A stretch of DNA of 64,000 bases. Source: Pseudopedobacter beijingensis. Its GTDB lineage: Bacteria > Bacteroidota > Bacteroidia > Sphingobacteriales > Sphingobacteriaceae. The stretch covers positions 124,001 through 188,000 of the forward strand of contig NZ_JBHUDG010000050.1 in NCBI RefSeq assembly GCF_042678145.1. Direction: 5' to 3'. Numbering within the stretch: position 1 is the stretch's first letter; every line of letters begins with the position of its first letter. The notes under the pieces were generated by a model. It was not told the DNA's origin. It worked only from the letters and a program-made list of their open reading frames with translations, and did not search any database. This document shows, piece by piece, positions 36,001 through 44,392 of the stretch. Made by a program: the position numbers and the translations under genes.

Positions 36001-37426
36001 TTCGTTAGGCTTCCTGCCAATGGCGTTATCATCTTCATCCGGGGCGGAAGTACAACGTCCTTTGGCTACGGTGGTAATCGGTGGATTGATTACGGCAACG
36101 GTTTTGACTTTGGTCGTACTGCCTGTACTCTATATCTATTTTACCCGACCATCAAAAAAAGTTAAAAGTTTACCTGCCGCTATCCTAATTTTAGGCTTTT
36201 TCCTGTTACCATCATTGGGCAATGCCCAAAATATTGGCGGTCAACCTACGAGGTCACTTACCTTGCAGCAATCCATTGATGAAGCCTTGAAGAGCAATGC
36301 ACAGGTAAAAATTGCCGATTATGACATCAGCTTGCAGCAGATGCTCAAAAAAGGAAGCGTGACCATGCCCAAGACGGAAGTTTCTTATACGCAGGGCGTA
36401 GTCAGTAATCCTACCATAACGGATAACCTGCTCGTCGTCGGACAACGGATAGATTTCCCAACCGTGTACGGCAACCAGTCGAGACTGGCACAGGAGAAAA
36501 TAAAGAGTAGCGAAGCCTATAAAGCCGTGACAGAAAATGACCTTGTACGTAGTGTAAAACTGGCTTACGTTCAGTACCAGTATGCGTTGGAACGAAAAGC
36601 ACTTTGGGTGGGGCTTGACAGTATTTATGTAAAACTAAGCAAGGCAAGCAATATAAGATATAGAACCGGAGAAGCGACCAGTTTGGAAAACATCACTTCA
36701 TCGGTGCAGTCAAAGCAGATACAAAATGAACTTGGAAAGAGTGATGCCGATATAAGAATCGCCAAACAACTTCTTCAGACACTTTTGAATACATCGGATG
36801 ATATTACCATTAAGGACACATCATTGGTGGAGAGGGAGCTTTTATTGTCTCAACAAGTTGTGTCATCTACGGATAATCCATTGCTAAGCTATCTGCGACA
36901 GGAAATAGCAGTAAACCGACAGACTACCTCTTTAGAGAGAAGCAAAATGTTGCCTGACATCATTCTTGGATTTAATAGCCAAACCTACAAAGGGCTACAA
37001 ACCATAAATGGCGTTGACCGTACCTACACGGGCAAAGACAGGTTCAACTTTTTTCAGGTTGGAGTAGCTATCCCTTTATTTCCGGGCGGTTATAGGTCGA
37101 GAATAAACGCGTCTAAAATCAACGAGCAGAAATCACAGGCGGAGGTTGAACTTGCGACCACGAACCTGAACGGCAGACTGAAAGAACTTGTACAGGAATA
37201 TACCAAATTCCAGAAGTCGCTTAGCTATTATCAGCAAGAGGCATTGCCACAGGCTAATCTGATTATAAATAACTCGGATAAAAGTTTCAGGAGCGGTGAT
37301 ATATCTTATACCCAGCATTTACAGAACCTCACCCTATCGAGCAATATCCATTCGGAATATCTGGATAACCTGTACAACTATAACCGGGTAGTAATTTCAA
37401 TAGAAGCGATTTTAGGCAACAAGTAA
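33041..37426 (+). CDS. cusA: CusA/CzcA heavy-metal RND pump fused to a TolC-like outer-membrane protein
   Basis: Protein of 1461 residues. Residues 1-~1040 are a heavy-metal RND transporter: PIDATPDITDNQV near the start, the TM4 proton-relay block GAIDFGIIVDGTVIIVE, and paired porter domains. After the last RND helix comes a basic linker, a signal-peptide-like segment (~1050-1067, LILGFFLLPSLGNAQ), and an outer-membrane efflux protein of about 390 residues with TolC-type coiled-coil repeats. This fusion is known in Bacteroidota. Together with the adaptor 17 bp downstream it forms a complete tripartite exporter of Cu/Ag or Co/Zn/Cd ions. How the fused barrel reaches the outer membrane, and whether the protein is cleaved, is not visible. 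Confidence 0.93.
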   Translation: MLNKIIHFSIKNKLVIGLFTLALICWGTYSLTKLPIDATPDITDNQVMVITVSPTLAAQEVEQLVTFPVEQTMVSIPGIKDMRSFSRFGLSIVTIVFEEKVDIYWGRQQVQERLTIASKNIPEGVGTPEMAPVTTGLGEIFQYVVHPKKGYEDKYDATELRTIQDWIIKRQLLGTPGVAEVSGFGGFVKQYQITVDPDKLASQSITISDIFTALEKNNQNTGGAYIDKGPNAYFIRSEGLVKNIDEIKSIVVKKESGTPVYIRDVAEVGFGNGPRYGAATRNGQGETVTGIVMMLKGANSSEVISNVKDKIEEIQKGLPEGVEIEPFLDRKKLVDGAISTVSTNLIEGALIVIFVLIVFLGNLRGGLVVASVIPLAMLFAICMMNLFGVSGNLMSLGAIDFGIIVDGTVIIVEAVMHRITGSRARYGGVEKLTQDQMDEEVYESSRKIRTAAAFGEIIILIVYLPLLALVGVEGKMFTPMAQTVSFAILGAFILSFTYVPMMSALVLSKKTSHKENFSDRMMNAIQRVYSPIINGAMKRKLLVVSVAAVLFIITLITFNKMGAEFIPQLDEGDFAVETRVPVGSSINQMIDVSQKAQTILLKNYPEVKQVVNKIGSGEIPTDPMPIEAGDMMVVLKPKKEWTSAETREELIEKMQQSLSVIPNATFSFQQPIQMRFNELLTGAKQDVVLKIYGEDLDILSDLASDVGRKIKSIDGVEDLYVEEITGLPQINIQFNRDKIGQYGMNIEDVNSAISAGFAGEVAGLVYEGERRFDLVVRLDSASRVDITDVQNLFVSTPEGQQIPLSEVAEISYKPGPVQIQRDNAKRRITVGFNVRNRDVKSIVNDIQDIIAAKVKVPAGYYVTYGGQFKNLEEANARLAVALPVALLLILVLLYFTFHSLKQGLLIFSAIPLSAIGGVFALLIRDMPFSISAGVGFIALFGVAVLNGIVLIAEFNRLEKEGVSDIYERVRIGTRVRLRPVLMTASVASLGFLPMALSSSSGAEVQRPLATVVIGGLITATVLTLVVLPVLYIYFTRPSKKVKSLPAAILILGFFLLPSLGNAQNIGGQPTRSLTLQQSIDEALKSNAQVKIADYDISLQQMLKKGSVTMPKTEVSYTQGVVSNPTITDNLLVVGQRIDFPTVYGNQSRLAQEKIKSSEAYKAVTENDLVRSVKLAYVQYQYALERKALWVGLDSIYVKLSKASNIRYRTGEATSLENITSSVQSKQIQNELGKSDADIRIAKQLLQTLLNTSDDITIKDTSLVERELLLSQQVVSSTDNPLLSYLRQEIAVNRQTTSLERSKMLPDIILGFNSQTYKGLQTINGVDRTYTGKDRFNFFQVGVAIPLFPGGYRSRINASKINEQKSQAEVELATTNLNGRLKELVQEYTKFQKSLSYYQQEALPQANLIINNSDKSFRSGDISYTQHLQNLTLSSNIHSEYLDNLYNYNRVVISIEAILGNK

Positions 37427-37443
37427 TTAAAAATTTTAAAGAA

Positions 37444-38640
37444 ATGACAAAATTATCAATTAAATATTTACCGTTACTGCTCGTTGCGATGATGGCAGTA
37501 TCTTCTTGTAAAGACAAAAAAGACGGTGATACGGAAAGTCAAGAAGTCCCTGAACAGGTTACGACCGATACTGCGGCAAATGGTATCAAAACCATGACGT
37601 TTACGGATGACCAATATAAGCTATCTGATATTCAGACAGGCAAAATAGAAAGCCGTAACCTAAGCAGCATTATAAAAATGACGGGTGTCATCGATGCCGA
37701 GCCAGAAAGCGAAGCCTCCGTATCCGCACCTTTGGGCGGATACATCAAAACAGCCGGACTGTTACCGGGGCAACAGGTAAAAAAAGGACAGCTATTAGCT
37801 ACATTGGAAAACCCTGAATTTATTGTTATCCAACAACAATATCTGGAAAGCCTCGGTCGGCTTGAATATTTGGAAGAAGAATATAAAAGACAGCAAGAGT
37901 TAAGGGATGAAGATATCAACGCTACCAAAACTTTTCAGCAGGTCAGTGCTGACCTGAAAGTGATGAAAGCCCAAATTTCAGGTTTGGAGCAGCAGATGGC
38001 ATTGATAGGGATTAGCAGCTCGGCTTTGAAGAAAAGCGGAAGCATTTCAAGAACTGCAAATATCTATGCCCCTATAGGTGGATACATAAAAGCCAGCAAT
38101 GTTAATATCGGGAAATACGTGGCAGCCACCGATGTGCTTTTCGAAATCATGGGGACAAATAACCTGCATCTTGCATTGAATGCCTTTGAGAAAGATTTAG
38201 GCAAAATCCGTCCGGGACAATCGGTTAAGTTCTCATTATCCAATGAAAACAGGTACGACAGGACAGCCAAAGTATTTCTGGTCGGACAGGCTGCGGACAA
38301 CAACAAAATGATACCCGTACTTTGTCGTTTTTCCCAAGAAACCGGCTTGCTTCCGGGTATGTATGTGAAAGCACTACTTGAAACCTCAGCGGAACAACAG
38401 AATGCTGTCCCAACTGATGCTCTCGTTCAGTTAGAGGGAATGGACTATATTATTGTTCAGACAAATCAGGCAAAAGAAAGCTATACGTTCCAATTAATTC
38501 CGGTTTCAAAAGGTGTTGAGCAAGCAGGCTACACAGCTATTGAATTGCCATCAACGGTTAATGAAGATGAGCTTACAGTCGTTACCAAGAATGCTTATAC
38601 CATTCTTTCAGCAATTAGAAACGCCGAAGAGGAAGAATAA
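37444..38640 (+). CDS. cusB: RND efflux periplasmic adaptor (CusB/CzcB-like lipoprotein)
   Basis: Protein of 398 residues with lipobox VSSC (~18-21). It has the membrane-fusion-protein layout: barrel-sandwich half-motifs (VSAPLGGYIKTAGLLPGQQVKKGQLLATLENPE and IYAPIGGYIKASNVNIGKYV), a helical hairpin between them (~100-190), a beta-barrel domain, and a membrane-proximal domain. It bridges the inner-membrane RND pump and the outer-membrane channel. It is the last gene of the efflux cluster. Confidence 0.92.
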   Translation: MTKLSIKYLPLLLVAMMAVSSCKDKKDGDTESQEVPEQVTTDTAANGIKTMTFTDDQYKLSDIQTGKIESRNLSSIIKMTGVIDAEPESEASVSAPLGGYIKTAGLLPGQQVKKGQLLATLENPEFIVIQQQYLESLGRLEYLEEEYKRQQELRDEDINATKTFQQVSADLKVMKAQISGLEQQMALIGISSSALKKSGSISRTANIYAPIGGYIKASNVNIGKYVAATDVLFEIMGTNNLHLALNAFEKDLGKIRPGQSVKFSLSNENRYDRTAKVFLVGQAADNNKMIPVLCRFSQETGLLPGMYVKALLETSAEQQNAVPTDALVQLEGMDYIIVQTNQAKESYTFQLIPVSKGVEQAGYTAIELPSTVNEDELTVVTKNAYTILSAIRNAEEEE

Positions 38641-38662
38641 GACCATTCATTAAGTCTACTGT

Positions 38663-38872
38663 ATGAAATCAGGAAGAAATAGAAGCAGGAAAACAAGAAA
38701 GAGGAAGAAATTTGTACCTCCTCCAAAAATGAAAGGAGGTACAAATAATAAACGCTTATCAACGATGACAAAGTGTTTGCTGATTGCTTTTGGAGTACTC
38801 GTGTTTATTGTATTGCTCATGCTATCGACGGTGTTGTCAAACATAGGGGTATCGAAAGAACATGTCCCTTAA
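38663..38872 (+). CDS. Small basic membrane protein of unknown function
   Basis: Protein of 69 residues. The first 35 are extremely basic (RNRSRKTRKRKK), followed by one transmembrane helix (~40-60, CLLIAFGVLVFIVLLML). It begins 22 bp after the adaptor gene, so it may be co-transcribed with the efflux genes. No family is recognised. It could be a spurious frame, but the strong basic-then-hydrophobic layout and position favour a real gene. Confidence 0.45.
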   Translation: MKSGRNRSRKTRKRKKFVPPPKMKGGTNNKRLSTMTKCLLIAFGVLVFIVLLMLSTVLSNIGVSKEHVP

Positions 38873-38996
38873 TAGCACAACAATATGAACTATTTACAAA
38901 TATTTTTTCCCGGCAATTCTTTGGCTTCCTGTCATGTTGATAAAGGCTTTCCCTTTTTGGGAAACCGCCATCGTGGAATTTAATTTAATATAATCA

Positions 38997-39707
38997 ATGA
39001 AAAAATATTTGAAAGAAACACAAATTCTTGATTACAATCACCCATCGATACAGCGTATTGTTAACCAAAGGTATTGGAAAGATTTTGATACAATTTTTAG
39101 AATTAAAGCAATATATAACTATGTAAGGGATGAAATAAAGTTTGCGTATGAAAGCCATTCAACATCAAGTTCCTCCCAAGTGATTTTGAACGGGTATGGA
39201 GACAACAATACAAAATCAATTCTATTGATGTCATTTTTAAGGGCAGTCGGCGTACCAACTCGTGTACATGGATTTATTGTCAGCAAATCGCTAATGGCGA
39301 GTGTGCCGAAAGACATCTGGTATAAAGTTCTGCCAAACAAATTCAGACATAGCTTGGTGGAAATATATGTTGAAAGTGATTGGTACATTTTAGAGGGGAT
39401 AATGTTAGACAAGGATTATTTGGACGGATTAACTAAAGTATATAATGAACCAGAATGCGAAAACCTGTTCTTGGGTTTAAAGGCGAGCCAAGAGGATATA
39501 GATTTCGAAAATCTAAAAGTCAACCCGTTATTGAAGAAATCCATTATCAAACAAGAATACATATTGGAAGACTTGGGCGTATTCGAATCTCCTGATAAAT
39601 TCTATTTTCAGTATCCAAAACAGGGTAATACCATTAAGAATTTTTTCTTCAAAAACCTTGTACGACACTTACTAAACAAACAGATTGATAAAATAAGAAA
39701 GCAATAA
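38997..39707 (+). CDS. Transglutaminase-like protein lacking the catalytic Cys
   Basis: Protein of 236 residues. The central region follows the transglutaminase-like fold: KAIYNYVRDEIKF, then GYGDNNTKSILLMSFLRAVGVPTRVHG, then FRHSLVEIYVESDWYILEG. The usual nucleophile in GDCxxKS is replaced by Asn (GDNNTKS), while His of RHSLVE and a downstream acidic residue remain. No signal peptide is seen. It is probably a non-catalytic or altered member. The partner and role are unknown. It lies among accessory genes next to a DUF6122-like protein. Confidence 0.65.
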   Translation: MKKYLKETQILDYNHPSIQRIVNQRYWKDFDTIFRIKAIYNYVRDEIKFAYESHSTSSSSQVILNGYGDNNTKSILLMSFLRAVGVPTRVHGFIVSKSLMASVPKDIWYKVLPNKFRHSLVEIYVESDWYILEGIMLDKDYLDGLTKVYNEPECENLFLGLKASQEDIDFENLKVNPLLKKSIIKQEYILEDLGVFESPDKFYFQYPKQGNTIKNFFFKNLVRHLLNKQIDKIRKQ

Positions 39708-39793
39708 GGTTCAAAGACCCTAAATTTTTAAAATGATAGACGGCGGAAAATGTAAAATACATTAGTTACTGCCTGTTTTAATTTGAATATCCA

Positions 39794-40117
39794 ATGTCAA
39801 TATTTATTATAAAAAATATCGTCCACTATTCATTACACTTCCTCTTTCCGGGGTTGGTTGCCTTTGTGTTTTACAAAAGGGGATGGAAAACCGTCTGGAT
39901 AATTCTACTACTGACAATGATTGTTGACGTTGACCACTTGATTGCAAAACCGATATTCGACCCAAACAGATGCAGTATTGGTTTTCATTTTCTGCATTCG
40001 TATTACGCAATAGCTGTATATGCTTTAGCATTCCTGTTTGGCACTAAAATAATCAGAATTATTGCACTTGGACTATTACTACACATGGCAACCGATTTTC
40101 AGGATTGCCTATGGTAA
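39794..40117 (+). CDS. DUF6122-like membrane protein
   Basis: Protein of 107 residues with about three to four hydrophobic helices. Conserved polar motifs within them are HYSLHFLFPG, VDVDHLIAKPIFDPNRCSIGFHFLHSYYA and LHMATDFQDCLW. The HH...DxDH...HxxH...HxxTD pattern resembles membrane-bound metal-dependent hydrolase-like proteins and matches what I recall of DUF6122. Activity is unproven. It starts 86 bp after the transglutaminase-like gene and 17 bp before the MFS gene. Confidence 0.65.
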   Translation: MSIFIIKNIVHYSLHFLFPGLVAFVFYKRGWKTVWIILLLTMIVDVDHLIAKPIFDPNRCSIGFHFLHSYYAIAVYALAFLFGTKIIRIIALGLLLHMATDFQDCLW

Positions 40118-40134
40118 AAACAATATTATAATAT

Positions 40135-41415
40135 ATGAAAATAATATCCTCAATAAAAATAGTTACAGAGCCTTTTAAGACCTTGCGAAATGAGACTTTC
40201 GCAAGGCTTTATTTTGCGCAAATCGCAAGCCTTTTTGGTGATGCTTTTACATGGTTGGGGTTAGCATTGCTTACGTATGAAATTAACCCCGATAATGCGG
40301 TCGCTATATTGGCATCGGCACTTACATTACGGGTTACGGCGTATATTATATTTTCACCCTTTGCAGGCGTTGTATCGGAAAGGTTTCAACGGAAACAAAT
40401 ATTGCTGATAACACAGTTTGCAAGAATGGCAATCGTGTGTATGCTTCCTTTTGTCAATGCTGAATGGCAGGTGTACGGATTGATATTTGCGCTCAATATA
40501 TTTGCCGCATTCTTTACACCAACATACCGGGCTATCATCCCACAGATAGTGGATAAAGAAATATACAGGGAAGCCAACGGCCTGTCAATGGCAACCTTTC
40601 AGTTGTTGAGTGTATTTGGTCCTGCATTGGCGGGCATTGTAGCGGTATGGTTAGGGGCGAAACAAATATTCTTCGTCAACGGCACAACCCTTTTAATTGC
40701 AATACTATTCATTATCACCATCCCTAAAGCAGCCTTACAGAAAGGAGTTGATATCGCAGATAATACAGTGCCGAAAAAGACGTGGGGAGAAGTATTAAAA
40801 GGCATCCGCCTATTGTTCGGAAATAAGATTGTGCGTTTCGCATTGAGCATCGAATTTATATCAGCCATTGCAGGTGCAATGGTGTTGGTCAATACGGTTG
40901 GCTTGGTAAAAACATCCCTGCAATTGGACGATAAGCATTATGGATGGATAATGGCGGTATTCGGAGTGGGCGCAGCTATTACGGCATTTTTGTTGGGCAG
41001 TTTGGACAAAACCAAAACACGCAGTATATCACTGATAAGCGGTGCTGTTTTAATTGGCATAGCCATAAGCCTTGCCAATTTCGTTCCGTACACAGGATTG
41101 TTGTTTTTATGGGTTTCGGCAGGTATCGGACAAACACTTGCCGATATGCCATCCGAAACGCTGATAGGCGAAAACATACAACCCCAAGACCAGGGCAAAG
41201 TATATGGAGCTCATTTCGCATTTTCTCATTTATGGTGGGCAATAGCCTATCCAATAGCTGGTTTTTTCGGTACAAAATTTCCCGATAAAGAGTTTTTATA
41301 TGGGGGTATCCTTACCCTAATCTTAGCTATGATAGCTGTTGTTCTTTTTAGGGTATCAGCAAAATCTCGAAGCGAAATAGAGATAGAAAAAGGATTAAAC
41401 AAAAAACAAAGTTGA
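40135..41415 (+). CDS. MFS exporter (MFS_3/EntS-like)
   Basis: Protein of 426 residues with about 12 transmembrane helices. The N-terminal half contains LYFAQIASLFGDAFTWLGLALL and SERFQRKQILLITQFARM (the loop 2-3 motif). The C-terminal half contains ADMPSETLIGENIQPQDQGKVYG, a signature of the MFS_3/enterobactin exporter-like group. It probably exports a drug, siderophore or metal complex; the substrate is unknown. It is the last gene of the cargo region. Confidence 0.85.
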   Translation: MKIISSIKIVTEPFKTLRNETFARLYFAQIASLFGDAFTWLGLALLTYEINPDNAVAILASALTLRVTAYIIFSPFAGVVSERFQRKQILLITQFARMAIVCMLPFVNAEWQVYGLIFALNIFAAFFTPTYRAIIPQIVDKEIYREANGLSMATFQLLSVFGPALAGIVAVWLGAKQIFFVNGTTLLIAILFIITIPKAALQKGVDIADNTVPKKTWGEVLKGIRLLFGNKIVRFALSIEFISAIAGAMVLVNTVGLVKTSLQLDDKHYGWIMAVFGVGAAITAFLLGSLDKTKTRSISLISGAVLIGIAISLANFVPYTGLLFLWVSAGIGQTLADMPSETLIGENIQPQDQGKVYGAHFAFSHLWWAIAYPIAGFFGTKFPDKEFLYGGILTLILAMIAVVLFRVSAKSRSEIEIEKGLNKKQS

Positions 41416-41529
41416 TACAGTTGAAAAAAGAGTATAAGAATACTACTGTACAAAAAGAAGCCCAAAAACAAATATCTCCTTGAAGATGGAAGACATAGAT
41501 ATGACTGGGTAATAGTAAAAAATAAACTT

Positions 41530-42438
41530 ATGCAAAACAAATATCAGATAAAATCAACGGTTCAATTTCCAGAACAAACAACGATACCGAGAGATCAATC
41601 GGATAATATCATGTTTGATATTTTGCAGGAAAACGTTGTCGATAACAAAGTTTATTGTGAGGAATTGATAAATAAAATTATGAAACTTCCTTATGCAAAG
41701 CTACCCGATTTCTTTTCACACCATTGCGTTTTTGTAGCGGACCCCATCAAGTGGCTTAATAAATTTGAAAAACTTATAGCCGAAAACGAAGAACTGTTTG
41801 TCAACTCTACCAACCGAGGTAGAATGATAAAATGCTACACCATCATTGAAAGTAAGCGGAAAGAAATAGAACAGACAGGCTATAGACATACGGCGGCTAA
41901 ATTACCAATGCAATATGTAAATGCTGAATGTGAAACACGATACTTTTCATTTAAAGAAACCAAAAACAGATTGATCGAATTGCAGGACTATACTGAAAAA
42001 ATTATGTTTCTCACCAAAGAAAAATTTGATTACGAACAAGCCAGTATTGACTTTATTAATCCCAAATTGCCCGATTATTCGGATCAATGTCAAAAGGAAA
42101 TAGATCAAATACAGCACATCAACCGCCTGACAAACGAATTTTCCATTGAGCAAATGCAAAAAAAGAAAGATATGCTTCCATTCAGCAAACTAAAAATAAA
42201 TTGCAACATCAATCAGTTTGTGGATATTTTCTATCAATTAAACAGAGAGTTGTTTACCAATGGTAAACCCGTCATAGACGGCAATGTAAATGACTTTGTT
42301 GCTATCCTTGTAAATTCATTTGTAGACAAGAATGGTAAAGAACTAAGTCCTCAAACCATCAAAACAATATTTACTCCATCCAAAGCCGATAAGCGACCTA
42401 AACCTCATAAGAGAATAGATATTGACAAGATGCTATAA
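41530..42438 (+). CDS. Helical protein of unknown function, possibly RteC-like
   Basis: Protein of 302 residues, Lys-rich and without signal peptide or membrane helix. N-terminal blocks include PDFFSHHCVFVADPIKWLNKFEKLIAENEELF. The C-terminus (~225-302) has two helices, then LSPQTIKTIFTPSKADKRPKPHKRIDI. The layout recalls proteins in the RteC position of Bacteroidota ICEs, which activate excision genes. This is inferred from topology and location (between cargo and repressor), not from clear sequence identity. The open frame runs about 100 bp further upstream without an ATG. Confidence 0.6.
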   Translation: MQNKYQIKSTVQFPEQTTIPRDQSDNIMFDILQENVVDNKVYCEELINKIMKLPYAKLPDFFSHHCVFVADPIKWLNKFEKLIAENEELFVNSTNRGRMIKCYTIIESKRKEIEQTGYRHTAAKLPMQYVNAECETRYFSFKETKNRLIELQDYTEKIMFLTKEKFDYEQASIDFINPKLPDYSDQCQKEIDQIQHINRLTNEFSIEQMQKKKDMLPFSKLKINCNINQFVDIFYQLNRELFTNGKPVIDGNVNDFVAILVNSFVDKNGKELSPQTIKTIFTPSKADKRPKPHKRIDIDKML

Positions 42439-42572
42439 AGCAAAAGTGTCCTATAAGACCATTTCGGGACTTTTTGACTTTTTAATGTTTCTGATTTTTG
42501 TTTCTCGTATGTGCAAAATTAATTTGATTTCAACGCTATTCAATATCATGGACGCATTAAGAAGTATTAATT

Positions 42573-43748
42573 ATGAGGGGAAATTTTATAAGTTGGCTTT
42601 ATGTATTGGAAAAGAACTTACATCCAAATGTACTAATCAAGACTGCCGAGCATCATTTAGGATTCACTCGCTATTTTGATGACCTAAAGGAAAGCACACA
42701 GCGATTTAGACCCTATTTTTTAAGTTTGGTCGGTAGTTCTAAATCCGAAAAAAAAGCAATTCTATTGCAGTTGACAATTGTTAGTAACACCATACATAAT
42801 TATATGGTTGGTATGACAGGATCGTGGAATGAATATCCATTTTCCACCCAAGTACACCAGCTTTACCGCCAAACGCTGACCACACTGGAATCGCTTTTGG
42901 AAGCCTGCGAGAGGTTCGACAGGCATATTTTATCTGGTCTACCCTTGACGGCCTATTCCATTCCAAGTATCCGTATGGAACTAAGGAGAAGGTTACGTGA
43001 TTTACACAGTCTGGTTTCCAAATCAGATGTTGATCCTGTATTGGGAGAATTGGTATTAAATAAACTAAAGTTATTAATCGAACGAAAGGGAATGAACCGA
43101 TCGGATGCGGAGTACGCATCAATGATTTTGGAAGAACTGAAAAAGTTACAGCCCTTTACCACAGTTGAGATGGAAAACCTATTGTATCAGTACGATTTCA
43201 ATACCCCGGCTTTTTTCAACTATTGCGCAAAATGTTGCAACCGTCTAATGGTGGACACACCAAGTTTACATGAACAATTAGAAATACTAATTGGATTGGA
43301 AGACAGAATCAGCAGCCTACCGGCACGGTGTACATCAAGATGGATGACAGAAGATGAATCCATTAGAGAACAAATAAGGACACTCCTTGCAGAGAAGAAA
43401 CAATATATCCAACAGCGAATTGAATTACGAAGATTGGAAATACAAGATAGTAAACTTAGTGAACAAACAGACCGGATGCAGGTTAATCTACCCGTGGCTC
43501 AATTTGGACTTTTTATAAGGTTATTCATGGAGAAAGGATTATTGCCCAAAGAAGAGGTAGGCAAAACCTTTGCCTATTATGCCCGGCATTTCAGCACTCC
43601 AAGAACACCGTTCATTTCTGCCGAAAGTTTACAAAAGAAATCAACCGATGTGGAATTTTCTACCGCAAAGAAAATGAAAGGCCATCTGATCGGTATGGTC
43701 AATTGGCTGAACAAGCATTATAGCGTTTCCAATCATCAAGATTCATAA
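42573..43748 (+). CDS. Helical protein of unknown function, possibly RteC-like
   Basis: Protein of 391 residues, almost entirely helical by composition and without export signals. A middle segment (HLSGLPLTAYSIPS region to RLRDLHSLVSK) and Cys-containing NYCAKCCNRL stand out. The C-terminal ~80 residues (QFGLFIRLFMEKGLLPKEEVGKTFAYYARHF through KKMKGHLIGMVNWLNKHY) have the same two-part helical layout as the end of the upstream 302-residue protein. A role in ICE regulation is possible. The 3' end overlaps the convergent small gene by 6 bp. Confidence 0.6.
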   Translation: MRGNFISWLYVLEKNLHPNVLIKTAEHHLGFTRYFDDLKESTQRFRPYFLSLVGSSKSEKKAILLQLTIVSNTIHNYMVGMTGSWNEYPFSTQVHQLYRQTLTTLESLLEACERFDRHILSGLPLTAYSIPSIRMELRRRLRDLHSLVSKSDVDPVLGELVLNKLKLLIERKGMNRSDAEYASMILEELKKLQPFTTVEMENLLYQYDFNTPAFFNYCAKCCNRLMVDTPSLHEQLEILIGLEDRISSLPARCTSRWMTEDESIREQIRTLLAEKKQYIQQRIELRRLEIQDSKLSEQTDRMQVNLPVAQFGLFIRLFMEKGLLPKEEVGKTFAYYARHFSTPRTPFISAESLQKKSTDVEFSTAKKMKGHLIGMVNWLNKHYSVSNHQDS

Positions 43749-43961
43749 CTGCCTGCGTTCAAACTCGTCAAGAAGCCCCTGTCTTTCCAATATCTCCAAT
43801 AAAGTAGCATACCAGATATAGTTGAAGCCTTTTTTCTTTCGTAAATCGGGCAATTTCATATCCATAATGTCTCCGAGCGTTTCCAAGCCCATACCTTTAG
43901 CTTGCTTAACGAAATCGGTATCTATGTTCAATGCCGTAAGGGATATGTCAGAGGATGTCAT
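43743..43961 (-). CDS. Small protein resembling the RNA polymerase alpha C-terminal domain
   Basis: Protein of 72 residues with ISLTALNIDTDFVKQAKGMGLETLGDIMDMKLPDLRKKKGFNYIWYATLLEILERQGLLDEF. The order of a short helix, xxAxxxGxxTLGDI, a linker, then a long helix ending in GLL resembles the helix-hairpin-helix fold of alpha-CTD. As a free-standing domain it could bind DNA or RNA polymerase-associated regulators. It is divergent from the XRE repressor and overlaps the 391-residue gene at its 3' end by 6 bp. Confidence 0.55.
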   Translation of the reverse strand: MTSSDISLTALNIDTDFVKQAKGMGLETLGDIMDMKLPDLRKKKGFNYIWYATLLEILERQGLLDEFERRQL

Positions 43962-44038
43962 CTGTTGATCTGAATTATAAAGTGAAAATTAATCATAAAT
44001 ATTCTTATCCCCACAAATTTAATATACCAAATCTTAAA

Positions 44039-44056
44039 TATGAAATATACTTCATA
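44039..44056. promoter_or_regulatory. Candidate operator upstream of the XRE repressor
   Basis: TATGAA (44039-44044) and TTCATA (44051-44056) form an 18-bp near-palindrome (16 of 18 positions) 15 bp before the XRE start codon. It fits an autoregulatory site in the divergent promoter region 43962-44071. Confidence 0.4.
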
Positions 44057-44071
44057 ACATGGCAGGTAATT

Positions 44072-44326
44072 ATGTCGCAATTTCGTTATGTGAAGCACAT
44101 ACGAAATGACGATATAATTAAAGCTCTTGGCCAACGGGTTAGAGACCTAAGGTCGGAAAGAAAGCTAACGATGGAAAAGTTAGCCGAACTTTCCGGCATT
44201 GACTACCGACAACTTTCCTACATCGAATTAGGCCAGACCGACCCCGGTTTGAGTACCCTACATGCCATAGCCAAAGGGCTCGATATTACCCTCTCCTTTT
44301 TGATGGATTCGGAATCTCTCCGCTAA
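44072..44326 (+). CDS. XRE-family HTH regulator
   Basis: Protein of 84 residues from ATG 44072 (MSQFRYVKHIRNDD). An in-frame ATG at 43955 would add 39 AT-rich-coded residues and overlap the divergent gene, so it is rejected. The HTH_3 domain fills most of it: LGQRVRDLRSERKLTMEKLAELSGIDYRQLSYIELGQTDPGLSTLHAIAKGLDITL. It probably regulates ICE genes on both sides. A strong terminator follows. Confidence 0.88.
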   Translation: MSQFRYVKHIRNDDIIKALGQRVRDLRSERKLTMEKLAELSGIDYRQLSYIELGQTDPGLSTLHAIAKGLDITLSFLMDSESLR

Positions 44327-44392
44327 AATCCACTCCCTTTAATTTTTCAAAAAAACACACTTTATTTTTAATTACGCCTACATTTTGACTTG

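Noticed and set aside
33041..37426. Possibility that the CusA-TolC fusion is a lost stop codon or assembly error
   Set aside because: The same fused architecture is common in Bacteroidota, and the linker and internal signal-like segment look evolved.
42422..42679. 85-codon plus-strand frame between the two unknown helical proteins
   Set aside because: It overlaps the start of the 391-residue gene in another frame and has no recognisable features.
43955..44326. Longer start for the XRE regulator
   Set aside because: The extra 39 residues are encoded by AT-rich promoter-like DNA containing the palindrome, and they overlap the divergent gene.
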